This document shows positions 36,331 to 49,800 of a stretch of DNA of 64,000 nucleotides, one piece after another; within the stretch, counting starts at the first letter, position 1; every line of letters begins with the position of its first letter. The notes beneath the pieces are model-generated. The model saw only the letters and a list, made by a program, of their open reading frames with translations, searched no databases and had not been told where the DNA came from. This DNA is from Heligmosomoides polygyrus polygyrus (Eukaryota > Nematoda > Chromadorea > Rhabditida > Heligmosomidae), in the NCBI GenBank assembly GCA_947396885.1, contig OX377203.1, positions 5,518,001 to 5,582,000 of the forward strand, in the 5' to 3' direction. The position numbers and the translations under genes are program-made.

Positions 36331-37069
36331 GCTTTCTCATGGCGTTTGTAACGGAACTGAAGGCCAAACATGATTCAGGAAAGATACCGTATCGGCAGTA
36401 TACAACTCTTATGATGATGGGGGGGGGGTGTGGAAGTAAGCGGTCGGCGGTCGTCACACCTTTTGAACAAACGCTGCTTATCGGTGAGTGCTGATTAATC
36501 GTAAGAGAATTAAGGTCACGCTGGCAGATACCATGGCACTACTCAATGATGATACGGTCGACGGAGGGCTAACGGAAGATGAGATGACGATCTATGACGA
36601 GAGACGAGGTGATTGGAGGAATCTCGGCGCTGAGAAGACTTTCGTGTGAGTGTGTGTACGCACGTACGGCGAGGAGGAGAAACACATCCGTGTGTCGGCA
36701 CATTGTGTTGGGCAAGGAACGCTGAGAAGTGAGCAGGTCCTGAACGGAAAATTCGATTACTGTAGGGTCATGGAAAAAATCAATATCGACCGATTATAGC
36801 AAACATCGGTACGTATATTTTTTGGATAATCGTGGACTACGAGAAAGCTCTTACGCAGGATTTATACTTCAGTAGCTGGGATGAGCGGCATAGTCTCTGC
36901 TCTCTGCTAAGCTAATAACCGTATGCGCCTCTAAGTATTGATTGCTTTTCCTACACGCGTAAAACAATCAGCGATCGATATTCATAAATTTCGGACGTCT
37001 TTTTTGTGAAGTCATACAACGCCCGTCGTGTTTATTTGATTTTTTCCGTCCAATGTTCTCAACTCGTGG

Positions 37070-37540
37070 CGAAAATCGATAATATCGATTAATTTTGACT
37101 GGTCGATCGGTACTGTTTATCTCTAGTGGAGCCAGTGCGGAGCAGCCATCTTCATCGCGTCATTCCCGTCACAAACGCGGTAATCCCCAAGCCGAAACCA
37201 ATAACGCCCATCGAGTCCTCGCTATGTCTTAGGAACGGCCACTAATTTTATGCGGATGCACAGACAGACGGATGGACGAGCTCTAATACGTAAAGAAACT
37301 CGTGCAGAAGAACACTTCCTTTTCCCATCCATGCTATGTAAATCGTACTGTATACTGGTCGTTTGTCTGTCTGTGCGCACGCGCTGAATTAATGGCCACA
37401 CAGCCTATACATAGGGGTGCATATTGGACGGTTAACGATCTAACGAATTTAAAGAATTAACGGCATTTTTGGTTAAAATTTTTAATTTTTGGTTAACTAT
37501 ATCTATCGACCAATCAATATCGATCGTCATTTCAGGCACC
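37070..37540. repeat. Family Z repeats, two copies in opposite orientation
   Basis: A minus-strand copy at 37070-37280 (GGCCACTAATTTTATGCGGA) and a plus-strand copy at 37355-37535 (GAATTAATGGCCACAC ... CCAATCAATATCGATCG). Downstream of the unc-103 stop. Confidence 0.6.
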
Positions 37541-37732
37541 TCCTACACAGTTGACGTGAAAGTGAATGCACGCCGCGTGGCGTCTGCAGTAGTTTTCACT
37601 GGAACTACAAATACCGTACTCTCAATCGTTTCTCTTACCAAAAGGTAAGACATGACCCTTCTCAGGTTTCCTATGTGACCATGACACACTGGACTATTCT
37701 GGCACCGGGCAGGGATAAACGCTCCACTCACA

Positions 37733-37825
37733 TCACAACAGTGTATCCGCATCGTCTGGACTTCTACTGGTCGGCGGCGGCAACGTCGGCGGTTCGTGAC
37801 TCGAGAGGCGTGACACCTTCAAATA
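37733..37825 (-). CDS. unc-103: unc-103 last exon
   Basis: Encodes [20 protein letters not shown] then [10 protein letters not shown] and TGA (37733-37735). The TTACAG acceptor gives the YLK start; a weaker AAG acceptor three codons on would give [13 protein letters not shown], the form I remember from C. elegans. Both keep the frame. No AATAAA is seen close downstream; the nearest, on the minus strand, is at about 37031. Confidence 0.85.
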   Translation of the reverse strand, partial: YLKVSRLSSHEPPTLPPPTSRSPDDADTLL

Positions 37826-40800
37826 CTGTAATAACGCATTAAACATCGTCGTTAGGTTAGTTCGCAGAAGCAACACACACTAGTAGATTACGGTAGCTGG
37901 ACACCTAAGGGCGTCTAGATCACTGACCATGGGATTAGGTGAGTTTCACGACATGTCGTTAATGTGGCCTACACACAAAGAGGCGGGAACGCGCTAGCCA
38001 ATGCAACCAGCCATAGAACCACCGTCTGCACACGTTCTTCTCTGAGTGTAGCGTGCGCTGTGATTGGTCAGCCGCACCCACACACCATGTAGGCCACATT
38101 CACGACATGTGTCTGCAATTCACCGAAAGAGGTCCAAGTGGCTGGCTAGAACACGACTCCACAGCCCCAACGACGAAAGAGGACAATTTAGGAGCTGAAT
38201 GGGGTTAAAACACTCAAAAACTCTCTGTGAAACCATTCCAGCTGGACGTTAGCTCCCTGGCAGGCCGCACAGCACACAGAAGGAAAGACGGTTATTAACT
38301 CACACGCATCTCGTCACCTCCGTTCGGCAGTCGCACGATCTCACCCGGACTGATCGACACCACCCGTCGCGGACGTACCGAATCGACCGATTCTGAAGCA
38401 GCAGCTGTAGTGGTGGAGTTCGCAGTGGTCGCCGGAGGGGGTTAGAAAGAGGTGGGCGTGACACTAACGCGAATCGGCGACGTACCGAGTCGAGTACGGA
38501 TTAGTCACGGCGCATTAAGGCAAACGAAATAAGTAAAAAAATGTAAAAAAAATAAAATTAAAAGTTAATTCAAAACACTGGTTTTATATTTTGTGCGAGA
38601 AAATTTGCAACGATTTCGGTACATAGCGGTTTAGCGGTCGGGGCGGGCCCACGGTAAAGAGCCAGCCAATCATGTTCGCTGCTCCCCGGCTAACCAGCCC
38701 AGGCTTCTAAGCCGCCGATATCTACCTAAAACCCATGAAAAGCAAAGACATTCACACCGTGGCCCCTACAGAGTGATAGATCGTCTTGGATTGCGCCATG
38801 CACATCACTCACGCCCAGGAAAGCTTACCATCGGAGGACGAAGGCGGTTTTCCGAACTCTTTCATCAACCGAATCAGTAACTCGAAGTCGGTGTTCATCT
38901 TGTTCTGCATCCGCTCCAGTTGGCTAAAAGTGTTAAACATAAAAAAATTAAAAATTAAAATTAAAATGTTATACTGCTAAAATCAGCCGATTAAATAAAA
39001 AATAGTGCTCTGGCCGCGAAAAGTGCAGCGTTAGAAGGCGAAGAGCGCCAGTCAATCAGGCCGCATCGATGGAGCGTATTGTGAGTGCGCGTGCATCACC
39101 GGTACCCTGATTGGTTGGCGTGTATTTGGCCGAGACCCTAATTGGTAAGTGCGTTCTCAGCTCTCAATGCTGCTCACAGTCGCGACACGCACCAAAAATA
39201 GCCCCAACCAGCTCCTGCCTCCCAAATTCGGTACTGGTTAGCCCCTTCCTTTAGAAGAATAAAAAGTTAAAAGAATAAAAAATAAAAAATAAAAGGTCCG
39301 GTGGTTACCAAAGCCCAGAAACCCTTTTCTGATAACGTATGTACTTCAGCTACACTATTAAAATCAGCCAATAAAACAAAATTGAGCTCAGGCCGCGAAT
39401 GTGGGCGGGAAAGGCGCCAGCCAATCACGACCAATCAATGGAGCGTATCGTTCAGAGTGTGCGTGCACTACCGGTGCCCTGATTGGTTGGCGTGTGTTTG
39501 ACCGAGACCGTGATTGGTAAGATTGGAAAGTGCGTTCTCAGCTCCCAATGCTCTGATTGGTTGGCGTGTATTTGACCGAGACCATGATTGGCAAGATTGG
39601 TAAGTGCGTTCTCAGCTCCCAATGCTGTTCACATTCGCGACACGCACCAAAAATAGCACCAACCATCTCCTGCCTCCCAAATTCGGCTACTGGTTAGCCC
39701 CTTCTTGTAGAAGAATAAAAGTTAAAAGAATAAAAAATAAAAAACTGAAAGGTCCGGTGGTTAAAGCCCAGAAACCCTTTTCTGACAACGTATGCACTTT
39801 AGCTACACTATTAAAATCAGCCAATAAAACAAAATAGAGCTCAGGGAGCGAATGTGGGCGGGGAAGGCGCCAGCCAATCACGGCCAATCAATGGAGCGTA
39901 TCGTTCAGAGTGTGCGTGCACTACCGGTGCCCTGATTGGTTGGCGTGTGTTTGACCGAGACCGTGATTGGTAAGATTGGAAAGTGCGTTCTCAGCTCCCA
40001 ATGCTCTGATTGGTTGGCGTGTATTTGACCGAGACCATGATTGGCAAGATTGGTAAGTGCGTTCTCAGCTCCCAATGCTGTTCACATTCGCGACACGCAC
40101 CAAAAATAGCACCAACCATCTCCTGCCTCCCAAATTCGGCTACTGGTTAGCCCCTTCTTGTAGAAGAATAAAAGTTAAAAGAATAAAAAATAAAAAACTG
40201 AAAGGTCCGGTGGTTAAAGCCCAGAAACCCTTTTCTGACAACGTATGCACTTTAGCTACACTATTAAAATCAGCCAATAAAACAAAATAGAGCTCAGGGA
40301 GCGAATGTGGGCGGGGAAGGCGCCAGCCAATCACGGCCAATCAATGGAGCGTATCGTTCAGAGTGTGCGTTCACTACCGGTGCCCTGATTGGTTGGCGTG
40401 TATTTGGCCGAGACCCTGTTTGGTAGGTGCGTTCTCAGCTCCCAATGCTGTCCACATTCCACTGCTGGAGGGTAGGAGCCACGTCAGGCCGTATAGTAGA
40501 ACGCTCAGATATTATTAAAGAGCAGCACTCACTTCTCGATGGTGTTCAGCCGCCGCGTGAGCTGCACGATCTTCTGATCCTCAGGTTCTCGATCGTCGTA
40601 CGACCGAAACTGTGCAGCACCTGAACGGTAGCCATCGATTTCACGTTGACAGAGAAGATACAGTGCTTCACAGGACGGACATAGATAGCGGGAACGTTGA
40701 AAATCGTCGAGCATTCAGAACCGAAACGGGGTCTTTTCTGGGGTGAGCCGCATGCATGTGGTTCTCATGCAGGATTCGGGAGTAAGCTGTTAGGACTAGG

Positions 40801-43800
40801 AAGCTTGGGAAGGCACTACCAGCGGAAACGAACCGCAGCTTTGGCAGCTGAGGGAATGAGCAGCGTAACGAAAAGAAGGGCATCATCCCTATAGGGACGT
40901 CCTACGTTCAAGGGGTGGCAAAAATACCGTAAGCTACCTCTGTCACGCTAATATTTCAAGGTGAAGAGCTAAAGACCAGACTGACTCTAGGATAGCAGAC
41001 CGACAACGGAGTCACTCGCTCAGTTCCCAGCTCGCTGCGACTCATCTCCAACGGACTGACAAAGGGCAGAGGGGCGGAGGTAGACGAGAGATTGTTACTG
41101 GGTTCAACACACAGAGAGACACTGAGTGACGATGAGGAACACACCATTTCCGTTGGAATCGTGGTGTACGGTGGGCGAGATGGTTACGGTGTTGCCGCGC
41201 GAGAACGCGCGAATGTCCTCGAACACGCCGTCGTCGTCGTTCTCGTTCTGCGCTCGTCGCAACAACGGCGTCGCTTCGGCGCGACCGTGCGGCGGCGAGT
41301 AGCGCGACGAGCCTGCGGAAGGAGCACAGAATGGACGAGTTGTAGCGGTTAACGGCGAACTGACACGCATCACATACACATACATGGTCACATACGCACA
41401 CTTCTGGACCCCCCACGATTCTACCATGGTAAGGTTGTCCCGGGGTATGCATACCTTACCCCTATTCGTGTTCTGGGTAGGCTTCCCCTGCAGCATGTTT
41501 ACGTCAGCTCCGAAATTCATGAATCCTGCACTTGGACCCTCCACACTACTCTTGTAAGCATACCCTGGGGTATGCATACCCTACCCTTGCACTGATAGTC
41601 CATCCCCCAAACTCAACCAATCGGAACAAGTGTAACCCAATTTATCCTCGTCGCGTCCCCGATAGGCTTCCCCTGCACCTCCGTGAATAACGAATCTAGT
41701 CTCTGTACCCCCGATCCCACTTGGTAAGGTTGCCCCGGGGGTATACATACCTTACCCCTATTGGTGTCCTGGGTAGGCTTCCCTTGCAGCATGTTTCGTT
41801 ACCTCCGAAACTGTTGAATTCGGCCACTGGACCCTCGATCCTAACTTTCTAAGCACACCCTGGGGTATGCATGCTCTACCCTGGCACAGATAGTCCATCC
41901 CCTAAACTCAACCAATCGGAACAAGTGTAACCCAATTTATCCTCGCCGCGTCCCCGATAGGCTTCCCCTGCACCTCCGTGAATAACGAATCTAGTCTCTG
42001 TACCCCCGATCCCACTTGGTAAGGTTGCCCCGGGGGTATACATACCTTACCCCTATTAGTGTCCTGGGTAGGCTTCCCTTGCAGCATATTTCGTTACCTC
42101 CGAAACTGTTGAATTCGGCCACTGGACCCTCGATCCTAACTTTCTAAGCACACCCTGGGGTATGCATGCTCTACCCTGGCACAGATAGTCCATCCCCTAA
42201 ACTCAACCAATCGGAACAAGTGTAACCCAATTTATCCTCGCCGTGTCCCCGATAGGCTTCACCTGCACCTTTGAGAAATCTAGTCTGTGTACCCCCGATC
42301 CCACTTGGTAAGGTTGCCCCGGGGTATACATACCTTACCACTATTGGTGTCCTGGGTAGGCTTCCCCTGCAGCATATTTACGCTACCTCAGAAATTTACG
42401 AATCCAGCACTTGAACCCTCGATTCTACCTTTATAAGTGTACCATGGGGTATGCATACCTTACTCCTGGCATTGATAAGTCCGTCCTACCCTGGGGTATC
42501 CATACCTTACCCCTGGCACTGATGAGTCCGTCCCCAAACCCAACCAATCGGGATAAGTATAACCCAATTTATCCTTGCCGCGTCCCAGTTAGGCTTCCCC
42601 TGCACCTCCGTGAATAACGAATCTAGCGTCTGGACCCTCGATCTCACCTTGGTAAGGTTGCCCCGGGGTATGCTTACCTTGCCCATAATATTGGTGAGTC
42701 CATCCTGTACACTCGTTAAGATTATGGGAGGGTATGCATACCGCAGGATACGCTTGTAAAGGTGGGATCAAGGATCTAAGGGTAGCATCTACCAATTTCG
42801 GAGGTAATGTAAAAATGCTGCATGGGAAGTTTACCCAGGACACGGATAGGAGCAAGGAAAGGCCAATCAGGACAAATGTAACCCAATTTATCCTCGCCGT
42901 GTCCCCGACAGGCTTCCCCTGTACCTACAAGAATGAAGAATCCAGCCTCTAAACCCTTAATTCTACCTTGGTAAGGTTGCCCCAGGGTATGCATACCTTA
43001 CCCGTATCCGAGTTCTAGGTAGGCTTCCTTTGCCGGTTACTTTCGGTACCTTCAAGATCGATTAATCCAGTCCTTCCACCCTCGATACTACCCTTGTAAG
43101 CGTACCCTGGGTATGCACACCTTACCCTAGTACTGATGAGTCCGTCCACTAAACTCAGAAATGTTAGGGAATGGTATGCATACCCAGGAAACGCTTACAA
43201 GGGTAGGATCGGGGGTCCAATGGATTCGTCAATTTCGGAGGTAGTGTACAAATGCTGCAGGGAATGTCTACCCAGGATGCAGATAGGGGTAGGGTAAAGC
43301 CAACCAGAACAAATGTAACCCAGTTTATTCTCGCCGCGTTCCCGATAGGCTTCCCCTGTCTTCGAAAATGATAGATCTAGCCTCTGGACCCTCGATCCCA
43401 CCTTGGTAAGGTTGCCCCAGGGTATGTATACCTTTCCCGTTCTGGGTAGGCTTCCTCTGCAGGTTATTTACAGTACCTTCCAAACTGATTAATCCAGCCC
43501 TTGCATCCTCGATCCTATCCTTGTAAGCGTACCCTGGGTATGCATACCATCCCTCTAGTGCTGATAAATCCATCCAATAAACTCAACCAATTGAGACAGA
43601 TGTAACCCAATTCAACCTCGCCGCGTTCCCGATAGCGTTCGCCTGTCTCCGGAAACAATAATTCTAGCCTTCGATCCCAACTCGGTAAGGTAGCCCTAGG
43701 GTATGCATACCTGACCCCCTGATATTAGACAGTTCGTCCCCTAAACCCATCAAAATTAGGGGAAGGTATGCATAATCCAAGGCACGCTTACAAGGGTAGG

Positions 43801-46800
43801 ATCTGATCCTAAGTAGCAGTACTTAAGCTGTATACAGTACTAGGCCCTCTCCTTTCACTGCTACAGGTGATTACTGTAAGACACCTTACGGAATTAGACA
43901 TCTACTGTAGCGGTAGCACTCGGTGCTGAAGTTTCAACCGATTCAAGAAAACTACAACATTTCCTCGCTGCCTGTTAGTCATGCAAAGCCATTTCAAGCG
44001 GGACGTCTGCATTTGCAGGCATCTTCCTTGGGGTCCAGCGCTTAAATCTTAACAACCAGAATACTGATGCTTCTGTCCTACGCAAACTCGGCTCTGTCTC
44101 TCTTCCAACTCTCTCACGCATTCGAATTCTCACAGAAGCAGCTTCAGCATCTGTTAGTATCTTGAACATGTTACGGCGCAGTCAACCAACAACTCCACCA
44201 CAAAGCTGTGCAACCCATTCCGATGCCTGTCTGAGAAGCCCTGGGCCACTAGCCGAAATAGGCGAAGGGCGAATGACCCAGGCCCTCTAGACCGGCAGCG
44301 CTGGACTAGTTTCAGCAGGAACTCAATCGATGCGCATTCCTACGTCTTCACACAGGCGTACAGAGAGAGGAGACCTACTTCGAGATCCGCCGGACTGCCG
44401 ACGGTCGATCGGATTCGAGTCGGATCGCGACACCGAGTCCGTGCCGCTCCGCCGTTGTTTGTCAGCAGCCTCTGGAAACAGCGGAACTTCCTAAGGGCTC
44501 GATTTCGGCTAGAGAGATGCTAGAGGAGACCGAAGGCACAAACACGACGACGAACGAACCATCGACAGCCGTACCGTATCGGTCTTTGTTCAGCGACGAC
44601 GACATCCGCAGCAGCTTGTGCCGATCGAATCGCTTCCGCGTCGACTGCGACTCGTCACGCAGATTGTAGGTGATGATGAGGTTCTTGCAGAAGTTCTCCG
44701 CGAACTCCGGATACATGTCGAGCACGTCCAGCAGATCGTCCCTGAAATCGGCGCCGACTTTGCAGAGGCACCGACAGAGACGGGGCTACTACAAAGGCAG
44801 TGGCTCATCAGTGGCCCACGGCGTTTGAATAGGATCGCTATTTTTTCCATACGCTTGCAGCATAACCACTTATGCCTATAGAAGTATTTCAATTCTATGC
44901 AACTAAGCTCTTCAACAAATCTGTGGCCCATCCGTGGCCCACTCGTTGTGAAAGGAGCCTTCTACGAGCAAGTGACCATTAAAACATGTCAAAATTGAGC
45001 TTTTCTTTAGGCAAACGGCGTTGCGCTTCTGTAAACGACAACCACCTAGCGATGGCAGGTGGCTCACAGGTGGACTACAGTTATAAAAAACAAATTGAGG
45101 AGTCCGAGAAAGATCATCGACACCACGTTTTTGGATTAGTTTAGCACCAAAACTATACTTGTAGCTTGAAAGAAGAAGGGGTCTCAAGAAGATAACGTGG
45201 CTCACCGGTGGTACACACCAATTGATTTGTTTTCTACGAGTAATAACTCGCTAATGCAAAGAAGGCTTACTCGTATTTACAGTGGCACAACAGAAAACGC
45301 ATACGGCAGAGCTTAGGCTGTCGCCGATGTGTGGCTCACGGGTAGCCCACAGTGAACAGCTGTTTCGCCAGGCTTTAGAACTCGGAATTCCTTTTGCACA
45401 GGGCATTTCACGTGCCAAATGGCAGAAAGCGATTCACATGAGCTCTTGTACGGTTACGTGACCCATCGGTGGCCCACGGCGAGAAGCTTTTTCATTTGTC
45501 CTTATGACGGTTTAACACTGAGGTACTTCTCCTGTCATATAGCAGAAGTTTACTTACTGTTGATCGACAGCGTAGCTCATCGGTGGCCCACAGTAAAAAG
45601 CTCTTTTTAGTAGATCTTATTACTCGTACAATAGAAACCAATTGGTGTGCACCACCGGTGAGCCACGTTGTCTTCTCGAGGCTCCCTTCTTCTCTCAAGC
45701 TATAAGTATAGTGGCTGTTGCTCAGCTAGTCCAAAATGTGGTTTCGATGATTTTTGCGGGCTTCTCAATTTGTTTTTTATAACCGTGGTCCACCTGTGAG
45801 CCACGCCGTCGCTAGCGGGTTGTCGTTTTCAGAAGCGCAACACCGTTTGCCTAGAAAAAAAGCTTACTTTTGACATATTTTACTGGTCATTTACTCGAAG
45901 AAGGCTCCCTTTCAGAACGTGTGGCCCACGGGTAGCCCACAGTGAACAGCTGTTTCGCCAGGCTTTAGAACTCGGAATTCCTTTTGCACAGGGCATTTCA
46001 CGTGCCAAATGGCAGAAAGCGATTCACATGAGCTCTTGTACGGTTACGTGGCCCATCGGTGGCCCGCGGCAAGAAGCTCTTTCATTCGCCCTTATGACAG
46101 TTTCACGCTGAGGTACTTCTCCCGCCATATAGCAGAGGAAGTTTACTTACTGTTGATCGACAGCGTGGCTCATCGGTGGCCCACAGTAAAAAGCTCTTTT
46201 TAGTAGATCTTATTACTCGTAGAATAGAAACCAATTGGTGTGCACCACCGGTGAGCCACGTTACCTTCTCGAGGCTCCCTTCTTCTCTCAAGCTATAAGT
46301 ATAGTGGCTGTTGCTCAGCTAGTCCAAAAAGTGGGTTTCGATGATTTTTACGGACTTCTCAAGTTGTTTTTTATAACCGTAGTCCACCTGTGAGCCACGC
46401 CGTCGCTAGCGGGTTGTCGTTTTCAGAAGCGCAACATCGTTTACCTGAACAAAAGCTTACTTCTGACATATTTTAATGATCGCTTGCTCGAAAAAAATCC
46501 CTTTCACAACGTGTGGGCCACGGGTGGGCTACAGATATGTTGTAGAGCTTATCTGCATAGAATGCAAGTGCTTAGATAGCAGACTCGAAGGCAAAAGTAG
46601 TCAAACTGCAAGCGCATGGAAAAATGGCGTTCGTTTCCCACCCCGTGGGCCACTAATGTTTCCCACCCCGTGGGCCACTAATGAGCCACGCGGCCTTCAA
46701 TACCGTTCATTTCTTATTTAGAAGACAAGCTATTCAAATCGCTTTTCAGAAAACTGATTTCACCAGGGGCACTTTGAAAAGCAGCCAAGTACAGTCCTTG

Positions 46801-49800
46801 ACCCTCGTGGGCCACCAGTGAGCCAGGCAGCCGCCCTCGTGGCTCACTGGTAGCCCACGATGCCGCCGGAGGGCACACGACCCGAACCCACCTGAGAATC
46901 TTGTGCAGATCGCAGTAGGTGAGCGCGCGTACGTTACACGACGACTTGCCGACGTCCTCGTACAGCAGCGGATTCTCGCCGAATATGTCGTCTTTGCCGA
47001 GTATGCCCATCACGGTGTTGTCGTCGTTCAGAATCTCAACGCTGCCTCTGGCGATGAAGTGCAGTCCGGTCAGTATGTCGCCACGATGCACCAACGTGTC
47101 ACCCGGTGGAGCGTGGGTGGTCCGAAATCTGCAAACACCGGCGTTTTCTCTCGAAATAGACATCGCTTTTGGCTTCTTTTTCACGGAGAAAGCAGTCCTG
47201 AAGAGCGTTTTCTAGACCCCGATCTAAATCAGAATGTTCAAAAACTAATTTAGAAGCTTTTAAACATAAATGAAGCAATAAAACCTTCGATAGGACTGAC
47301 CTCGAGATATACACGGTCGCTTTCAGAAAAAAACTACTACGACAAGGGTTACAAAAAATAACACCATCGAAATTTTTTAAACCCCGAATGCGCAAATAAT
47401 AGTCCTCACTTACGACAATTCATTTAATGCGTCCGTGAATCCATGCGTGCGTCCCACCATCTTAACGAACAACAGCTGAGGGCTTATCACATCTCGCTGC
47501 GTAAATTCATGTTCGTCACTTTCTATCTACACCCCGATGAACGTCTCACAATCAGTGAATCGATACTGATCGATAATATCGATTTCTGGTTTTTATTTCG
47601 TCCATGAATCCATGTGTGCGTCCGACCACCTTTCCCAACAACAGCTGAGAGCTTTTCGCATCTCGTTCGGTTCATATTCCTCGCTCTATATCTACACCCA
47701 TAAACGTCGCACACCCAGTGAATCAATACTGATCGATAATATCGACTTCTGGTTATTTAATTCGTCCATGAATCCATGTGTGCGTCCAACCACCTTACCG
47801 AACGGATTTCACATCTCAATGCGTAAGCTCATACTCCTCTCTCTATCTACACCCCGATGAACGGCGCAAAAGCAGTGAATCGATACTAATCGATAATATC
47901 GATTTCTGGTAATTTAATTCGTCCATGAATCATGTGTGCGTCCGACCACCTTTCCCAACAACAGCTGAGAGCTTTTCACACCTCGCTGCGTAAGTTCATA
48001 TTCTTCACTGTTTACACCCCGATGACGTCGCAAAACCAGTGTACCGATACTGATCGATAATATCGATTTTTGAGAGTGACTTAAATAGTATCTAGAAAAC
48101 AATCGATCAATATCGATTTTGTCTACTGTTGAACGAACGAAGTGGGAACATGTAACTATGAATGAACATCCTTCGCAAGGACTAATCAGGATCGACTAGT
48201 AGATAGACTATAGTCGATATCGAACCGATCAATGCCGATCAATATCGATCAAAGGCATAAATTATAGCCTTATAGATCTGTATAGATTCTTCCCACGGAT
48301 CTCCCTCGATCCACGGATCTCCCTCGATAGAGAGCCTTCGGGCTCTCTTGTTAAGAGGGATCTCGGGCCGCTTGTCGCAGGGCCACGTGGCGCGTCCCCG
48401 GGTGGTGGATAGGGGAATTAAACGCGAACCAAATGCGACCGTGTACTGCCCAGAGACGCAGGTGGGATGCAGGGGATGGACTCCTTGCTCCTGCTGTGTC
48501 GGGTCGACGCGTTCCTTGTGCGTGGGAGCGGCATGTTCGTGCACAGTGTGCGTGGATGTGTCCGTGACTGTGCGGATTGTAACTGTGTCGGCTCGGCCAA
48601 AAGCTTGCACTCGGTAGACTGGGAGTACATGTAAGGCGATTCGAGGCCGCCTTAAGTCTCGCCCCGTCCCTTCGGGCAGTCTGGCTGGCTGCCCGGAGTA
48701 TCCCGCCCGCACGACAGAGCCTGACTAGCTACCCGTGTTGTATTCCAGTCAAACACAGCAGCACTAAAGGGCCTCATTCCCCTGACCCCGAAAGAGCCCC
48801 CATTTCTGCAGCGATGGGAAGGACGAGTACGGAGAGGCTGCTAAAATCTTAGGGCCTAACCAGGCTGCGCAAACTGAGAAGGACTAGGATGACGATCTGT
48901 ACTTACAACGCTCGCACGCTCGCATCGGAAGCATCCGTCGAGGACCTGATGATGCAAGCCAGGAAGATCAAGTACGACGTCATCGGACTGACCGAGACGA
49001 GAAGACACCACCCCCTGCACGCCGCCTACGACTCCGGAGAAGAACTGTTCCTCGGAACATGCGACAGCAGGGGAGTAGGCGGCGTTGGTGTCCTCGTCAA
49101 CACGCACTTGGCCATGAACATCGATTCGTACGAGTCTCTGACAAGCCGAATCGGACGTCTGCGACTGAAGCGATGTGGTTCCGTGCCAGCTTTGACTGTA
49201 TTCGTCGCGTATGCCCCAACATCCGACTACGACGACGAAGAGGTCGAAGCCTTCTACGTGGAGCTGGAGAAGTTCTATAAGGAAGATCACACCTTCTACA
49301 AGGTGATCGTCGGCGACTTCAACGCCAAAATCGGACCGCGAAGGTCGCCGGAAGAACTTCACATCGGAACCCACGGTTTGGAGTGGAACGAGCAAGGTGA
49401 AAGGCTGTCTGAGTTTATCATGTCGACCAAGACCATCCATGGAAACTCGCAGTTCCAGAAGCCTTCCTCCCTACGATGGACCTGGGAATCTCCCGGTGGC
49501 CAGTTCCACAACGAGATCGACCACATCATCTTCAACCGCAAATATTGCCTGACCGACGTCTCCGTTGTCCCCAAGTTCTACACGGGATCGGACCACCGCC
49601 TCCTTCGCGCAAGGTTCCGCTTTTCGCGTCAAGGAGAGAAGGCCGCGAAGTTCAAGAAGAGGAGTCCCAGAACGACCATCAACTGGGACCTCTACACCTC
49701 TCTTGCCGGTCTTTGGGAAGATGCCGTCATGGACAACGTCGACGAGGAATACGACCGCTTCGTGCACCATCTCCACGATAGTGCTAAGGGAGCCGAGAGC

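Noticed and set aside
36534..36646. Candidate last unc-103 exon (minus) with a TTCTCAG acceptor
   Set aside because: An in-phase frame exists but has no similarity to ERG tails; 37733-37825 carries the recognised [10 protein letters not shown] end.
39604..40290. Identical 77-codon frames at 39604 and 40057
   Set aside because: They recur because the 453-bp repeat is duplicated; the frame has no protein character.
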